The notes: a model not told the origin generated them from the sequence alone. 6,418 nucleotides of DNA from Akkermansiaceae bacterium (GCA_903909905.1 CAIVXP010000203.1:1-6418); one strand, 5' to 3'; counted from the stretch's first letter, positions 1 through 6,418 are shown. A program made the numbers and translations.

Positions 1-5
1 ACCCG

Positions 6-1055
6 GTGTGTCGCATGCTCCATATGTTTGAGAAGCGCAGGTGGACTCGAGCCATTCTGCAGGCGGCGTGTGTTTATTTGTTTTATCTTTTTGCGCCGGA
101 TGCCCGCGCGGCGGATAGCAGTCTTGATGTGGTGAAAATCGAAGGCCGGGATTTTGTGTCGGTTGCGAGCATCAAAAAATTTTACGGGTTCACAACAATT
201 TCGCGGAAAGGCAATTCCCTGATTTTGGAAATCCCGAAAAAGCGCCGCATGACCCTGACGATTGGCTCGCGTGAATGCCTCATGAACGAAGTGAAATTCG
301 TGTTCACTCATCCCGTGATGCTCTCGGGGGATACGGCATGCATCTCGCGCATCGATTTTGCGAAGTTGGTTGATCCGGTTTTGCGTCCGCGTTTCATCAA
401 GAATGCGGAAAATTTCGGTACGATCATTCTTGATCCCGGGCATGGCGGAGTGGACGCGGGTGCCACCAATTCGCTCGGCACCGAGGCGGTGTACAATCTG
501 AAGGTGGCGGCCATGACCAAGCTGATGCTCGAGAAGCGTGGATTCAAGGTTGTGATGACCCGCGAGAGCGATCGATACCTATCGCTTCAAGAGCGGGTAA
601 ATCTGGCAAATTCGAGGACGGAAAACTCGTTATTCATTAGCATTCATTTCAATGCGGGTGGCAGTGAGGCTCGTGGCATTGAAACATTTACGCTCTCGCC
701 TGCCGGGGTTTCGCATTACGGCAGGGACACCATTGCTTCGGATTACACTGAACGCGCTGGTAATGAGCATGATTCTGCAAATGTCGCTTTGGCCACCGCG
801 GTGCACGGGTCTGTCTTGCGAAGGCTGGGCACAAATACCTTTGATCGTGGTATCAAGCGCGCGCGTTTCAGCGTGCTTTCCGGTGTGAAGCATCCGGCCA
901 TTTTGTTTGAAGGCGGCTTCATGTCGCACCAGCGCGAGGCGCGGTTGATTCACAATGAGAGATATCAAAAGGCGATTGCAGGGGGAATCGTTGATGCGAT
1001 TGCCAAGTACCGCAATGCTCTCAAGCCAACGGGTGCTGTCTCGGTTTCGAGGTGA
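6..1055 (+). CDS. Secreted N-acetylmuramoyl-L-alanine amidase (Amidase_3)
   Basis: This exported zinc amidase cuts the bond between N-acetylmuramic acid and L-alanine in peptidoglycan, as in daughter-cell separation or wall turnover. Numbered from the GTG at 6, residues 1-35 form a signal peptide: basic start, hydrophobic core around 17-30, and an ARA site at 33-35. Residues about 40-130 form a beta-rich region that resembles the copper-amine-oxidase N-terminal-like domain found on other amidases; this assignment is tentative. The Amidase_3 domain fills about 138-336 with every expected catalytic or metal residue: H146 (DPGHGG), E160 (LGTEAVYNL), H214 (SIHFNA) and E302 (LFEGGF). The frame is open to the left window edge, so the true start could be GTG 6, ATG 15, ATG 24 or upstream; ATG 24 still leaves a full signal peptide. 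It converges on folP, 23 bases away. An AmiA/B/C-like name cannot be chosen from sequence alone. Confidence 0.93.
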   Translation: MCRMLHMFEKRRWTRAILQAACVYLFYLFAPDARAADSSLDVVKIEGRDFVSVASIKKFYGFTTISRKGNSLILEIPKKRRMTLTIGSRECLMNEVKFVFTHPVMLSGDTACISRIDFAKLVDPVLRPRFIKNAENFGTIILDPGHGGVDAGATNSLGTEAVYNLKVAAMTKLMLEKRGFKVVMTRESDRYLSLQERVNLANSRTENSLFISIHFNAGGSEARGIETFTLSPAGVSHYGRDTIASDYTERAGNEHDSANVALATAVHGSVLRRLGTNTFDRGIKRARFSVLSGVKHPAILFEGGFMSHQREARLIHNERYQKAIAGGIVDAIAKYRNALKPTGAVSVSR

Positions 1056-1078
1056 GATGCGGCGATGAATGCTGGCGA

Positions 1079-1912
1079 TCAGCCCATGATTGCTTCCGTC
1101 ATGCGCAAGGCTTGGAGATTGGGCCGGACTTCATGCACGCGGTGCAGCATGGTTCCGTGTTGTCTTGCCCATGAGGTGATGGCGACCGTGGGCCAGTCGC
1201 GCTCTTTGATGTCGGTGCTTTCGAGTATGCCTGCGATGCAGGATTTCCTAGAAACTCCGAGCAATAGTGGTCGGCCAGCGGGTGCGATCTGGTTCATGGC
1301 TTTGAGAAGCGCGATGTTTTGATCGAGGGTTTTTCCAAAGCCGATGCCGGGATCGACGCAAATGTTTTCGGGGTCGATGCCCTGCGCGGTAAGCGAGGCC
1401 ATGCGTTCGTTGAAAAAATCCGCTACCTCACTCACTACATCGGCGTAGTGCGGTGCAACCTGCATGTTTTGCGGTGTGCCCTGCATGTGCATCACGACCA
1501 CGCCGCAGCGGCTCGTTGCACAAACATCGGCCATTTGTGGGTCAGCCCGCAGGCCGCTCACATCATTGACGATGTCGGCGCCGGATTCGATCGCCGCTTT
1601 GGCGACTGCGGCCTTCGAGGTGTCGATTGAAATCAAGCCGTCCCATTCGGTGCGAAGCGCGCGGATAACTGGCGCGGTTCGTTTTGTTTCCTCATCCGCA
1701 GGGACCGGCAGCGAGCCGGGTCGGGTGGATTCGCCGCCAATATCGATGATGTCGACACCTTGCGCGATCATTTCGCGGGCATGGGCCAATGCGGCTTCAA
1801 TGCCGAAGTGGGATCCGCCGTCCGAAAATGAATCCGGCGTGACATTGAGGATGCCCATGACATGTGCGCGACGGCTGAGATCGAGGGTTGCGCGGCGGGT
1901 TCTCCAGATCAT
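1079..1912 (-). CDS. folP: Dihydropteroate synthase
   Basis: This cytosolic TIM-barrel enzyme of folate synthesis condenses 6-hydroxymethyl-7,8-dihydropterin diphosphate with p-aminobenzoate to give dihydropteroate, and is the target of sulfonamides. Numbered from the ATG whose complement lies at 1910-1912 (277 residues, the usual family length), the pterin and PABA signatures occur in order: MGILNVTPDSFSDGG at 19-33, DIGGESTRPG at 57-66, SIDTS at 95-99, NDVSG at 116-120, MHMQGTP at 141-147, DPGIGFGKT at 187-195, SRK at 221-223 and RVHEV at 258-262. All key positions look intact, so the enzyme should be active. The frame extends to a TTG at 1948, adding 12 residues. I prefer the ATG because the extra residues show no family motif and would run nearly into the divergent gene, although an AAGG lies just before the TTG. 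No other folate gene adjoins it. Its 3' end faces the amidase, with no clear terminator between. Confidence 0.95.
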   Translation of the reverse strand: MIWRTRRATLDLSRRAHVMGILNVTPDSFSDGGSHFGIEAALAHAREMIAQGVDIIDIGGESTRPGSLPVPADEETKRTAPVIRALRTEWDGLISIDTSKAAVAKAAIESGADIVNDVSGLRADPQMADVCATSRCGVVVMHMQGTPQNMQVAPHYADVVSEVADFFNERMASLTAQGIDPENICVDPGIGFGKTLDQNIALLKAMNQIAPAGRPLLLGVSRKSCIAGILESTDIKERDWPTVAITSWARQHGTMLHRVHEVRPNLQALRMTEAIMG

Positions 1913-1956
1913 GTGAAACTGGCGGCTTGCAGCGTCCGCCTTGCGCAACTACCTTG
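1913..1956. promoter_or_regulatory. Short divergent region between folP and the + strand operon
   Basis: With folP starting at ATG 1912 and the secreted-protein gene at about 1957, only some 44 bases separate two divergent starts, so the two promoters must overlap the coding ends or each other. I see no recognisable -35/-10 pair or operator in it. The location as a divergent promoter region is inferred only from gene orientation. Confidence 0.35.
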
Positions 1957-2556
1957 GTGCGCGTGAGCTTTCTGGCAAACTGGAAAATTTCCAATCCGCT
2001 GCTGGCGGTTTTGTCGGCTGTTTACATTTGCTTGCCGGTGCAGGGCAACGAGCTTGAGGCAGTTGATGGACCCAATGTTCGCGTCATGCGCCACGAGGAT
2101 GGCTCGCGCACGCTGTTCACCCGCACGCCCGACAACCGCTCGCTCACCAAGAAAAAATTCAATGCCAACGGCGTCTTGGTGATGATGACGAATTACCGAA
2201 TGGATTCGAACAGCAATCCCGTGGGCTGCAAAATTTACGATGGCGCGAACAACCTGCTCTACAAGGTCAGCTACGGCTATCGCAAGTCGGATGGCCAGCT
2301 CGTTGAAGAGCGGATGTTTGATGCGAGGACCAAGCGCCTGCATCCCAACAGCGCCGTCGAGATGCCGGTGCAGCGAGTTTGTTATGTGTATGACGCGCAG
2401 GGCAACCGCAGCGCGCCGATTGTCTACAATCTGCTTCCAGGCAAGACCTTCGAGGAGGTCTTTGGCGTGAAATCATCAGCCTTGGATGTCAACCCATTCA
2501 AAGGGGAGTCAGGCAAGGCATCTGCAAATCCCAACGCGCGCCCGGTGGGTCGTTGA
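1957..2556 (+). CDS. Hypothetical secreted protein with weak RHS/YD-like motifs
   Basis: I do not recognise a named family with certainty. From GTG 1957 the protein has 199 residues. Residues 1-29 look like a type I signal peptide: R2 and K10, a hydrophobic run at about 14-28, then QGNE. Cys25 is not in a good lipobox. The mature part is polar and beta-rich, with repeated short patterns of the form 'Y-D-x-x-x-N' at about 94-99 (IYDGANN) and 145-150 (YDAQGN). These recall RHS/YD or similar hairpin repeats, but too few copies are present to call an RHS protein. Cys91 and Cys142 could form a disulfide. The C-terminal 25 residues are low-complexity and rich in Gly, Ala, Asn and Pro. Starts at TTG 1954, GTG 1957 and GTG 1963 are all possible, and none has a clear ribosome site. 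It is the first gene of a probable operon with the next two genes and is divergent from folP. Function unknown. Confidence 0.75.
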   Translation: MRVSFLANWKISNPLLAVLSAVYICLPVQGNELEAVDGPNVRVMRHEDGSRTLFTRTPDNRSLTKKKFNANGVLVMMTNYRMDSNSNPVGCKIYDGANNLLYKVSYGYRKSDGQLVEERMFDARTKRLHPNSAVEMPVQRVCYVYDAQGNRSAPIVYNLLPGKTFEEVFGVKSSALDVNPFKGESGKASANPNARPVGR

Positions 2557-2572
2557 GTCGAATTTCCAATCC

Positions 2573-3868
2573 GTGGCCGATCCCAAGACATTGCTGCCGT
2601 GGTTGATGGGTGCCGCCATTGGCGTGGGCGGAATTTTCCAGGGGATTCACTGGCGTTCGCTGGGTGAAGGGCCTGATGGGCAAGAGGATCGCATGAAAAT
2701 CCTGCTCGAAGAAAATTCGATGCTGAAGCGCGAGAATCAGTCGCTGCGATCGTTGGCGCAGGGTGGGGGCGAGGTGTCGGTGCCTGCGGAGGCCATTGCG
2801 CGCGCGGAAAAAGAATTTGGCCTACGCTTCATTTCAAATCCCGTCGTCCATCGCATCGCATCAGAGGAATTGCGCGATCGTGTGGCGGCGGCGATCGAAA
2901 GCCGTTTCGGTCCTTCTGGCATCGATGATCGCAAAGAGGCGTACCAGTGGATTGGGTGGCTCGGGGCGGGTGACGATTTGCTTTCGCAGCTCACGGTTGT
3001 GCGAACGACCGGCGCGCGCGGGTGGTTCGATGATGTCACCGGGGAGGCATGGATCACCGATCGCTTTGAGGATGCTGCGATTCCGGATCAGGCGGCGATG
3101 CTGCGTTTGATTTCGCGCATTTTGCTGCATCAGCATTTTCCACCACCGGCGGCATACCCCGGCGATGATGCCGCGCGTGCGCGAGAGGCCTTGCATCAAG
3201 GCGCGGCGGCCGGTGTCGAAGCGAGGTTTCTTGCGGTCAACGCATTGAAGGGTGGCTTCATGTCGATGAAGTCGAATGTCGGAGTCGAGCAACTCTTCGC
3301 AAGCTTGCCGCCATTTATCCAAGGCCTGACGACTTTCCCGGTGGTTGAGGGCAAGGGCTATGCCGACTCCTTGCATGTGCAGGGAAGCGAAAAACTTTTG
3401 GCTGCGTTGCGCGAGCCGCCGCTTACGACGCAAAAAGTCCTGCAACCGGGGCTTGCCGAAATTTCCGTCAAACGCATCGAGATCACAGGGCTTCCCGAGG
3501 AGTCGTATCTCAGCGAGTCCGCCGGACAACTTGGCCTGCGGCTTTGGTTGGAGCGCGCAGGTGATGTCGGCATGGCTCACGAACTTTCATCGTGCTGGGC
3601 GGGCGACCGCTATGTGCTCGTGCCGGATGGCGAAGCTTCGACAGCGGTTCTGTGGGAGATTGAGTTCGAGTCGGCGGAGGCCGCTGAAAAAATGCAATCG
3701 GTCGCGCTTGAGTTGATTTCCGCGGCTACCAACGCAAGCGAAGCGGCAAAGCTTGGCGGCATATTGGTTTCCGCAGATGGGCGTCACTTCGCGGTCACAC
3801 GCGCGCGGCCGACGGCGATTCGTTTTATCAATGCGGCAACCAAGACTTTTGCCGAAACATTCAAGTGA
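2573..3868 (+). CDS. Membrane-anchored degenerate HExxH-type metallopeptidase-like protein
   Basis: From GTG 2573 the protein has 431 residues. A transmembrane segment lies at about 6-22, then a short coiled coil rich in Leu and Glu at about 38-63, then a large soluble domain probably outside the membrane. That domain matches, from memory, the layout of an uncharacterised bacterial HExxH peptidase family: helix and 'HELxHALQDQHF', then 'REALxEGDA..VEA', 'FPY..G..F', 'PP.ST.Q.LHP', and a C-terminal 'GW.GDRY' with a 'W...W.S...A' segment. Here the counterparts are RLISR-to-HQHF at 178-189, REALHQGAA at 204-212, FPVVEGKGY at 255-263, PPLTTQKVLQP at 282-292, CWAGDRY at 341-347 and W361 onward. 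The zinc and catalytic positions appear replaced, so catalysis is unlikely. I chose GTG 2573 because it sits 16 bases after the previous stop and leads straight into the membrane segment; ATG 2486 would overlap the upstream gene by 71 bases. Partner and role are unknown. Confidence 0.72.
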   Translation: MADPKTLLPWLMGAAIGVGGIFQGIHWRSLGEGPDGQEDRMKILLEENSMLKRENQSLRSLAQGGGEVSVPAEAIARAEKEFGLRFISNPVVHRIASEELRDRVAAAIESRFGPSGIDDRKEAYQWIGWLGAGDDLLSQLTVVRTTGARGWFDDVTGEAWITDRFEDAAIPDQAAMLRLISRILLHQHFPPPAAYPGDDAARAREALHQGAAAGVEARFLAVNALKGGFMSMKSNVGVEQLFASLPPFIQGLTTFPVVEGKGYADSLHVQGSEKLLAALREPPLTTQKVLQPGLAEISVKRIEITGLPEESYLSESAGQLGLRLWLERAGDVGMAHELSSCWAGDRYVLVPDGEASTAVLWEIEFESAEAAEKMQSVALELISAATNASEAAKLGGILVSADGRHFAVTRARPTAIRFINAATKTFAETFK

Positions 3869-3878
3869 GTTGGAACCG

Positions 3879-4154
3879 ATGATTGCAAGACAGGTGATAT
3901 TTGAAGGCCGGGTGCAGGGCGTGGGATTTCGATACACCGTGAAGGATCTCGCGCGTGGATTTGATGTCTGCGGTTTTGTGAAAAACCTCGATGATGGAAG
4001 CGTCGAGCTTCAGGCGATGGGCGAGGCCGACGAGCTCGATGCGTTTTTGCGCGAGATCATCGATGAGTCGGCGATGGCGAGAAACATCCGCCAGCATCGC
4101 ATGGCGGAGATTCCGCTGCTCAAGAATTGCCGTGGGTTTCGCATCGAGCGCTAG
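3879..4154 (+). CDS. acyP: Acylphosphatase
   Basis: This small cytosolic enzyme hydrolyses the carboxyl-phosphate bond of acyl phosphates such as acetyl or carbamoyl phosphate. From ATG 3879 it has 91 residues, the normal length for the family. The phosphate-binding loop GRVQGVGFR (residues 10-18) supplies the catalytic Arg18, and GFVKNLDDGSVE (32-43) supplies the catalytic Asn36; the C-terminal GFRIER matches the family's final strand. The frame runs open upstream to 3753, but ATG 3879 gives the exact domain start and lies 10 bases after the preceding stop, which points to co-transcription and perhaps coupled translation. There is no strong ribosome-binding site; TGGA at 3871-3874 is the nearest purine-rich run. 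All catalytic residues are intact. Why it is paired with the membrane protein upstream is not clear from sequence, and the link may simply reflect shared transcription. Confidence 0.95.
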   Translation: MIARQVIFEGRVQGVGFRYTVKDLARGFDVCGFVKNLDDGSVELQAMGEADELDAFLREIIDESAMARNIRQHRMAEIPLLKNCRGFRIER

Positions 4155-4166
4155 GCCTTGCGGCAT

Positions 4167-4187
4167 GCGCCGGATCAGATCCGGTGC
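4167..4187. terminator. Inverted repeat between convergent genes, possible bidirectional terminator
   Basis: CCGGATC at 4170-4176 and GATCCGG at 4178-4184 are perfect inverted repeats around a single A. One G-T and two further Watson-Crick pairs extend the arms to about 10 bp (4167-4176 with 4178-4187). In RNA the tip would open to a small loop. The + strand continues with TCTTCTCC, a poor U-tract; the minus strand has none. It sits exactly where acylphosphatase and the beta-CASP gene converge and overlaps the stop codon and last base pairs of the latter. Position supports a terminator for the + operon; the weak U-tract keeps this tentative. Confidence 0.5.
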
Positions 4188-5536
4188 TCTTCTCCGGGTA
4201 GCGGAACGATCGCTTCGGTCTGCGGCAGGTTTTTGTGGATCTCGGCGCGGAACCACTCGACCGCGTCGTCGTCGCCGTGAACGAGGAAGGCTTTCTTTGG
4301 GCGGACCTTTGCGATGTAGTCCATGATCGCCTCGCGGGTCGAATGACCGCTGAAGTCGAAGGTGCGCATCTCGCAGTGCAACTTGACCGGCGGGAAGGCG
4401 GGATCGAGCAGGACTTCATCGCCGTTTTTCGCAGCGCGAATGCGGCCGCCGGGGGTTTCGGGATCGGCGTACCCGACGAAGAACAAACCATGCTTTTTGT
4501 TTTCCAGCACCCCTTGTCGCGCGAAGACATTGGATACGGTTTTTTCCGACATCATGCCGCTCGACAGCGCGTATATGCAGCCGTTGGTGAATGGAATCGG
4601 CCCTGTGCGTTTGCGGTTGGCACCCTCAATGTCCATGTCCTTGAGGAAGCGGAAACCGGGAAGGTGGCGGCGCGAGACATCGCAGTAGCGATCGTAGATG
4701 TGGGTCATCTTTGTGCCGAGGCCGCCGATGTAGACCGGTGTGTTGTGATGGATCAGCCCTTCGCTTTTGAAGCGATGAAGCATGCCGAGCACCTCTTGGG
4801 TTTTGCCCATCGCGAAAACAGGAATGAGCACTGAGCCTTTGCGGTCGATCACGCGTTGGATGGCCTCGGCGAATTCGTTTTCCTCGTGGTGTCTGTCATA
4901 TCCTGGTGCGCGTTGTTGGGCTCCGCGTGTGGTTTCGACGATCAGCGCATCGACCGGATTTTCCGGAAAAAGTGCGCCTTTTTGCAGCGTGCTGTGTTCA
5001 AAATTTACATCGCCGGTGTACATCAGGCGCTTGCCTTCGCATTCGATCGTGACGCCGACTGAGCCGAGGATGTGGCCAGCATCGTGAAAAGTCGCGCGAA
5101 CCGTGCCATCGTAATCGAGATCGAAGGGGCGCTCGGTGCCGCGGTGCTCGAAAGAATCGGCGATGCGTTCGATGTCGCGGTGATCGAAGAGCGGGTATTC
5201 GGTGATGCCGAGTTCGATGCGTTTTGACTGCATCACATTGACCGAGTTGTGGAGCATGGCCGATGCCAGCTCCGCAGTCTCGGGCGTGAGGTAGACCCGC
5301 GCGCCTTGCTGTTGCTCGAGAAAAACCGGCAGGGTGCCCACATGATCGAGGTGCGAGTGGGTGATGATGATGCCATCGACGCTGTCCTCTTCGATAAAAT
5401 CATAGTGGGGAATTGCTTCGAGTGCCTCGTGCTTCGGGTGCATGCCGGCATCGAGCACGATGCGGGAGCTCGATGTTTCCAGAAGGTACGAGTTGGCGCC
5501 GATCCCGGCGTGGCGGCAGAGGCTTTTGAAAATCAT
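4175..5536 (-). CDS. Metallo-beta-lactamase/beta-CASP RNA-processing exonuclease (COG1236-like)
   Basis: This is a predicted cytosolic two-zinc nuclease of the CPSF73-like beta-CASP group, which cleaves or trims RNA. The 453-residue protein carries the full motif set. The metallo-beta-lactamase half shows DAG at 29-31, the zinc motif HSHLDH at 60-65, H155 in DAGHILGS and D176 in YTGDVN. The inserted beta-CASP half shows the acidic motif A at E201 (ETTRG), then the returning C-terminal part with H398 (FSGHST, motif B) and H420 (LVHGDDD, motif C). All metal ligands are present, so it should be active. It differs from RNase J in lacking the extra C-terminal domain. The ATG at 5534-5536 is the only sensible start, as an in-frame stop lies 21 bases upstream (5558-5560). 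No strong ribosome site is seen. It is transcribed alone, divergent from the flavoprotein and convergent with acylphosphatase. Its exact RNA substrate cannot be told. Confidence 0.92.
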   Translation of the reverse strand: MIFKSLCRHAGIGANSYLLETSSSRIVLDAGMHPKHEALEAIPHYDFIEEDSVDGIIITHSHLDHVGTLPVFLEQQQGARVYLTPETAELASAMLHNSVNVMQSKRIELGITEYPLFDHRDIERIADSFEHRGTERPFDLDYDGTVRATFHDAGHILGSVGVTIECEGKRLMYTGDVNFEHSTLQKGALFPENPVDALIVETTRGAQQRAPGYDRHHEENEFAEAIQRVIDRKGSVLIPVFAMGKTQEVLGMLHRFKSEGLIHHNTPVYIGGLGTKMTHIYDRYCDVSRRHLPGFRFLKDMDIEGANRKRTGPIPFTNGCIYALSSGMMSEKTVSNVFARQGVLENKKHGLFFVGYADPETPGGRIRAAKNGDEVLLDPAFPPVKLHCEMRTFDFSGHSTREAIMDYIAKVRPKKAFLVHGDDDAVEWFRAEIHKNLPQTEAIVPLPGEEHRI

Positions 5537-5681
5537 GATGTCGGCGAGCGCATGGCGCTACCTAGGGAAGCTGAAGCGCAGAGGTCATGGTGTCAATCCG
5601 CGCGCATCGTTGAATTGACGGTATGAGCCGAGCGGATAGCGTCGGCGCATCAGAAAGGCGGCAACACAACAGTCTCTGCAA
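5537..5681. promoter_or_regulatory. Divergent intergenic region between nuclease and flavoprotein genes
   Basis: These 145 bases must hold the promoters and leaders of both flanking genes. I see no convincing sigma-70 promoter in either direction; a lone TTGACG at 5615-5620 lacks a fitting -10. A short perfect hairpin, AGCGC-ATG-GCGCT at 5547-5559, lies 11-23 bases before the nuclease start codon, and a further AGCGC copy at 5575-5579 could pair with the same GCGCT arm. A 22-codon frame starting at ATG 5623 ends in TGA 5689-5691, across the start of the flavoprotein. Confidence 0.4.
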
Positions 5682-6418
5682 GTGGCCGTGATCGGCGGAG
5701 GTCCGGCCGGGCTTCGCGCGGCGGAAATCGCCGCGATGCGTGGGATGTCGGTCACGATTTTCGATGCGATGCCATCGCTTGGCCGCAAGCTCCTCGTTGC
5801 GGGTAAGGGCGGTTTGAACCTCACGCATGGCGAAAGCTTGGAAACATTCGTGACGCGTTATGGCGGCGGGGATCGAATGTTTTGGGAAAACCTGTTGAAC
5901 GAATTTAACCCGAGCGCTCTTCGTGAATGGGCGGGGTTACTTGGTATTGAAACCTTTCAGGCAAGTAGCGGAAGGGTTTATCCCAGGGAGATGAAAGCCG
6001 CGCCTATGTTGAGGCGATGGATCACACGGCTGCGTGAGTTGGGTGTTCAAATTGAGGCGCGGCATCGCCTTGTCGAGATCAAGCCCGGGCGGCCGCACGA
6101 ACTTACATTTTCAAATGGCGTAACAGTGCACGCGCCAGCGGTTGTTTTTGCCATGGGTGGTGGTTCGTGGTCGCGCACGGGATCCGATGGTTCATGGGTC
6201 GAGTGCTTCGCAGCGTGCGGAATCGATTGTCGGCAGCTGGTTGCTGCGAATTGCGGCTGGGAGCATGCGTGGTCGGCGGAGACGCTTGCCGCGGCCGAGG
6301 GCAAGCCGCTCAAGAATATTGTCGTCAGCGCCGGTGGTCAGCATGCGGTGGGTGAGTTGCTGGTTTCTCGATACGGGCTTGAAGGTGGTGCGATTTATCA
6401 ACTCGGCGCCGTGCTGCG
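5682..6418 (+). CDS. FAD-dependent flavoprotein, BaiN/HI0933-like, PP_4765 (TIGR03862) type, partial
   Basis: The visible 245 residues are the N-terminal part of an FAD-binding protein of the HI0933/YhiN/BaiN superfamily; its reaction is not established for this subgroup. From GTG 5682 the dinucleotide-binding fold opens with VIGGGPAG (3-10) and an acidic end of strand two (FDAMP, 27-31). The family signature GRKLLVAGKGGLNLTH spans 34-49, followed by SSGRVYPREMKAAP (95-108), AMGGGSWSRTGSDGSW (157-172), AANCGW (188-193) and EGGAIY (234-239). These match the TIGR03862 subgroup better than plain HI0933. The frame is uninterrupted to the window end, where it is cut mid-codon; about 150 further residues would be expected. 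The start is uncertain: an in-frame TAG at 5637-5639 leaves only GTG 5682 or GTG 5688 as ordinary starts, and GTG 5682 keeps the first beta strand. It is divergent from the nuclease gene. Confidence 0.85.
   Translation, partial: MAVIGGGPAGLRAAEIAAMRGMSVTIFDAMPSLGRKLLVAGKGGLNLTHGESLETFVTRYGGGDRMFWENLLNEFNPSALREWAGLLGIETFQASSGRVYPREMKAAPMLRRWITRLRELGVQIEARHRLVEIKPGRPHELTFSNGVTVHAPAVVFAMGGGSWSRTGSDGSWVECFAACGIDCRQLVAANCGWEHAWSAETLAAAEGKPLKNIVVSAGGQHAVGELLVSRYGLEGGAIYQLGAVL

Noticed and set aside
1056..1078. A possible terminator between the convergent amidase and folP genes
   Set aside because: The 23 bases contain only a partial direct repeat of GGCGAT and no stem with a U-tract.
1921..1940. 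GGCGG and CCGCC as an inverted repeat between folP and the secreted-protein gene
   Set aside because: A 5-bp stem with a 10-base loop in GC-rich DNA is expected by chance, and there is no U-tract or known operator pattern.
2486..2572. An upstream ATG start for the peptidase-like protein at 2486
   Set aside because: It would add 29 polar residues before the membrane segment and overlap the preceding gene by 71 bases with no ribosome site; GTG 2573 fits the operon spacing and topology better.
2861..3580. A 239-codon open frame on the minus strand opposite the peptidase-like gene
   Set aside because: It is antisense to a gene with family-like motifs, its translation is rich in Arg, Cys and His with no domain pattern, and the region is GC-rich, which lengthens chance frames.
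4235..4834. A 199-codon open frame on the plus strand inside the beta-CASP gene
   Set aside because: It is the mirror of a fully motif-supported nuclease gene; its own translation shows no recognisable motif.
5615..5640. TTGACG as a -35 box with GATAGC as -10 for the flavoprotein gene
   Set aside because: The spacer is only 14 bases and the -10 match is poor, so no promoter is called.

Overview
The window looks like an ordinary chromosomal segment of a moderately GC-rich bacterium, most likely a member of the Verrucomicrobiota. That placement is inference. It rests on the general look of the secreted amidase (the catalytic domain with its 'SPAG..S' and 'RGIKRARFSVL' segments), the weak Shine-Dalgarno signals, the use of GTG/TTG starts, and the mixture of uncharacterised secreted and membrane proteins. 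There is no rRNA, tRNA, CRISPR array, insertion sequence or integrase. Coding density is high, and no gene-free stretch reaches 300 bases.

Layout, left to right. A secreted zinc-dependent N-acetylmuramoyl-L-alanine amidase (+, 6-1055) converges on folP, dihydropteroate synthase (-, about 1079-1912). From a short divergent region, a likely three-gene operon then runs on the + strand. It holds a small secreted protein with weak RHS/YD-like motifs (about 1957-2556), a membrane-anchored protein that reads as a degenerate HExxH-type metallopeptidase (about 2573-3868), and acylphosphatase (3879-4154); the gaps are 16 and 10 bases. The operon converges on a metallo-beta-lactamase/beta-CASP RNA-processing nuclease (-, 4175-5536), with a short perfect inverted repeat where the two genes meet. 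A 145-base divergent region follows, and then the first 245 residues of a BaiN/HI0933-like FAD flavoprotein of the PP_4765 (TIGR03862) type, cut by the window end.

The genes cover cell-wall hydrolysis, folate synthesis, RNA turnover, acyl-phosphate hydrolysis and an uncharacterised redox flavoprotein, so the window is not one pathway. The least ordinary item is the middle gene of the + strand operon. It appears to keep the whole architecture of a putative zinc-metallopeptidase family while the expected zinc ligands and catalytic Glu are replaced, which suggests a membrane-tethered pseudoenzyme. No mobile or defence system is visible.
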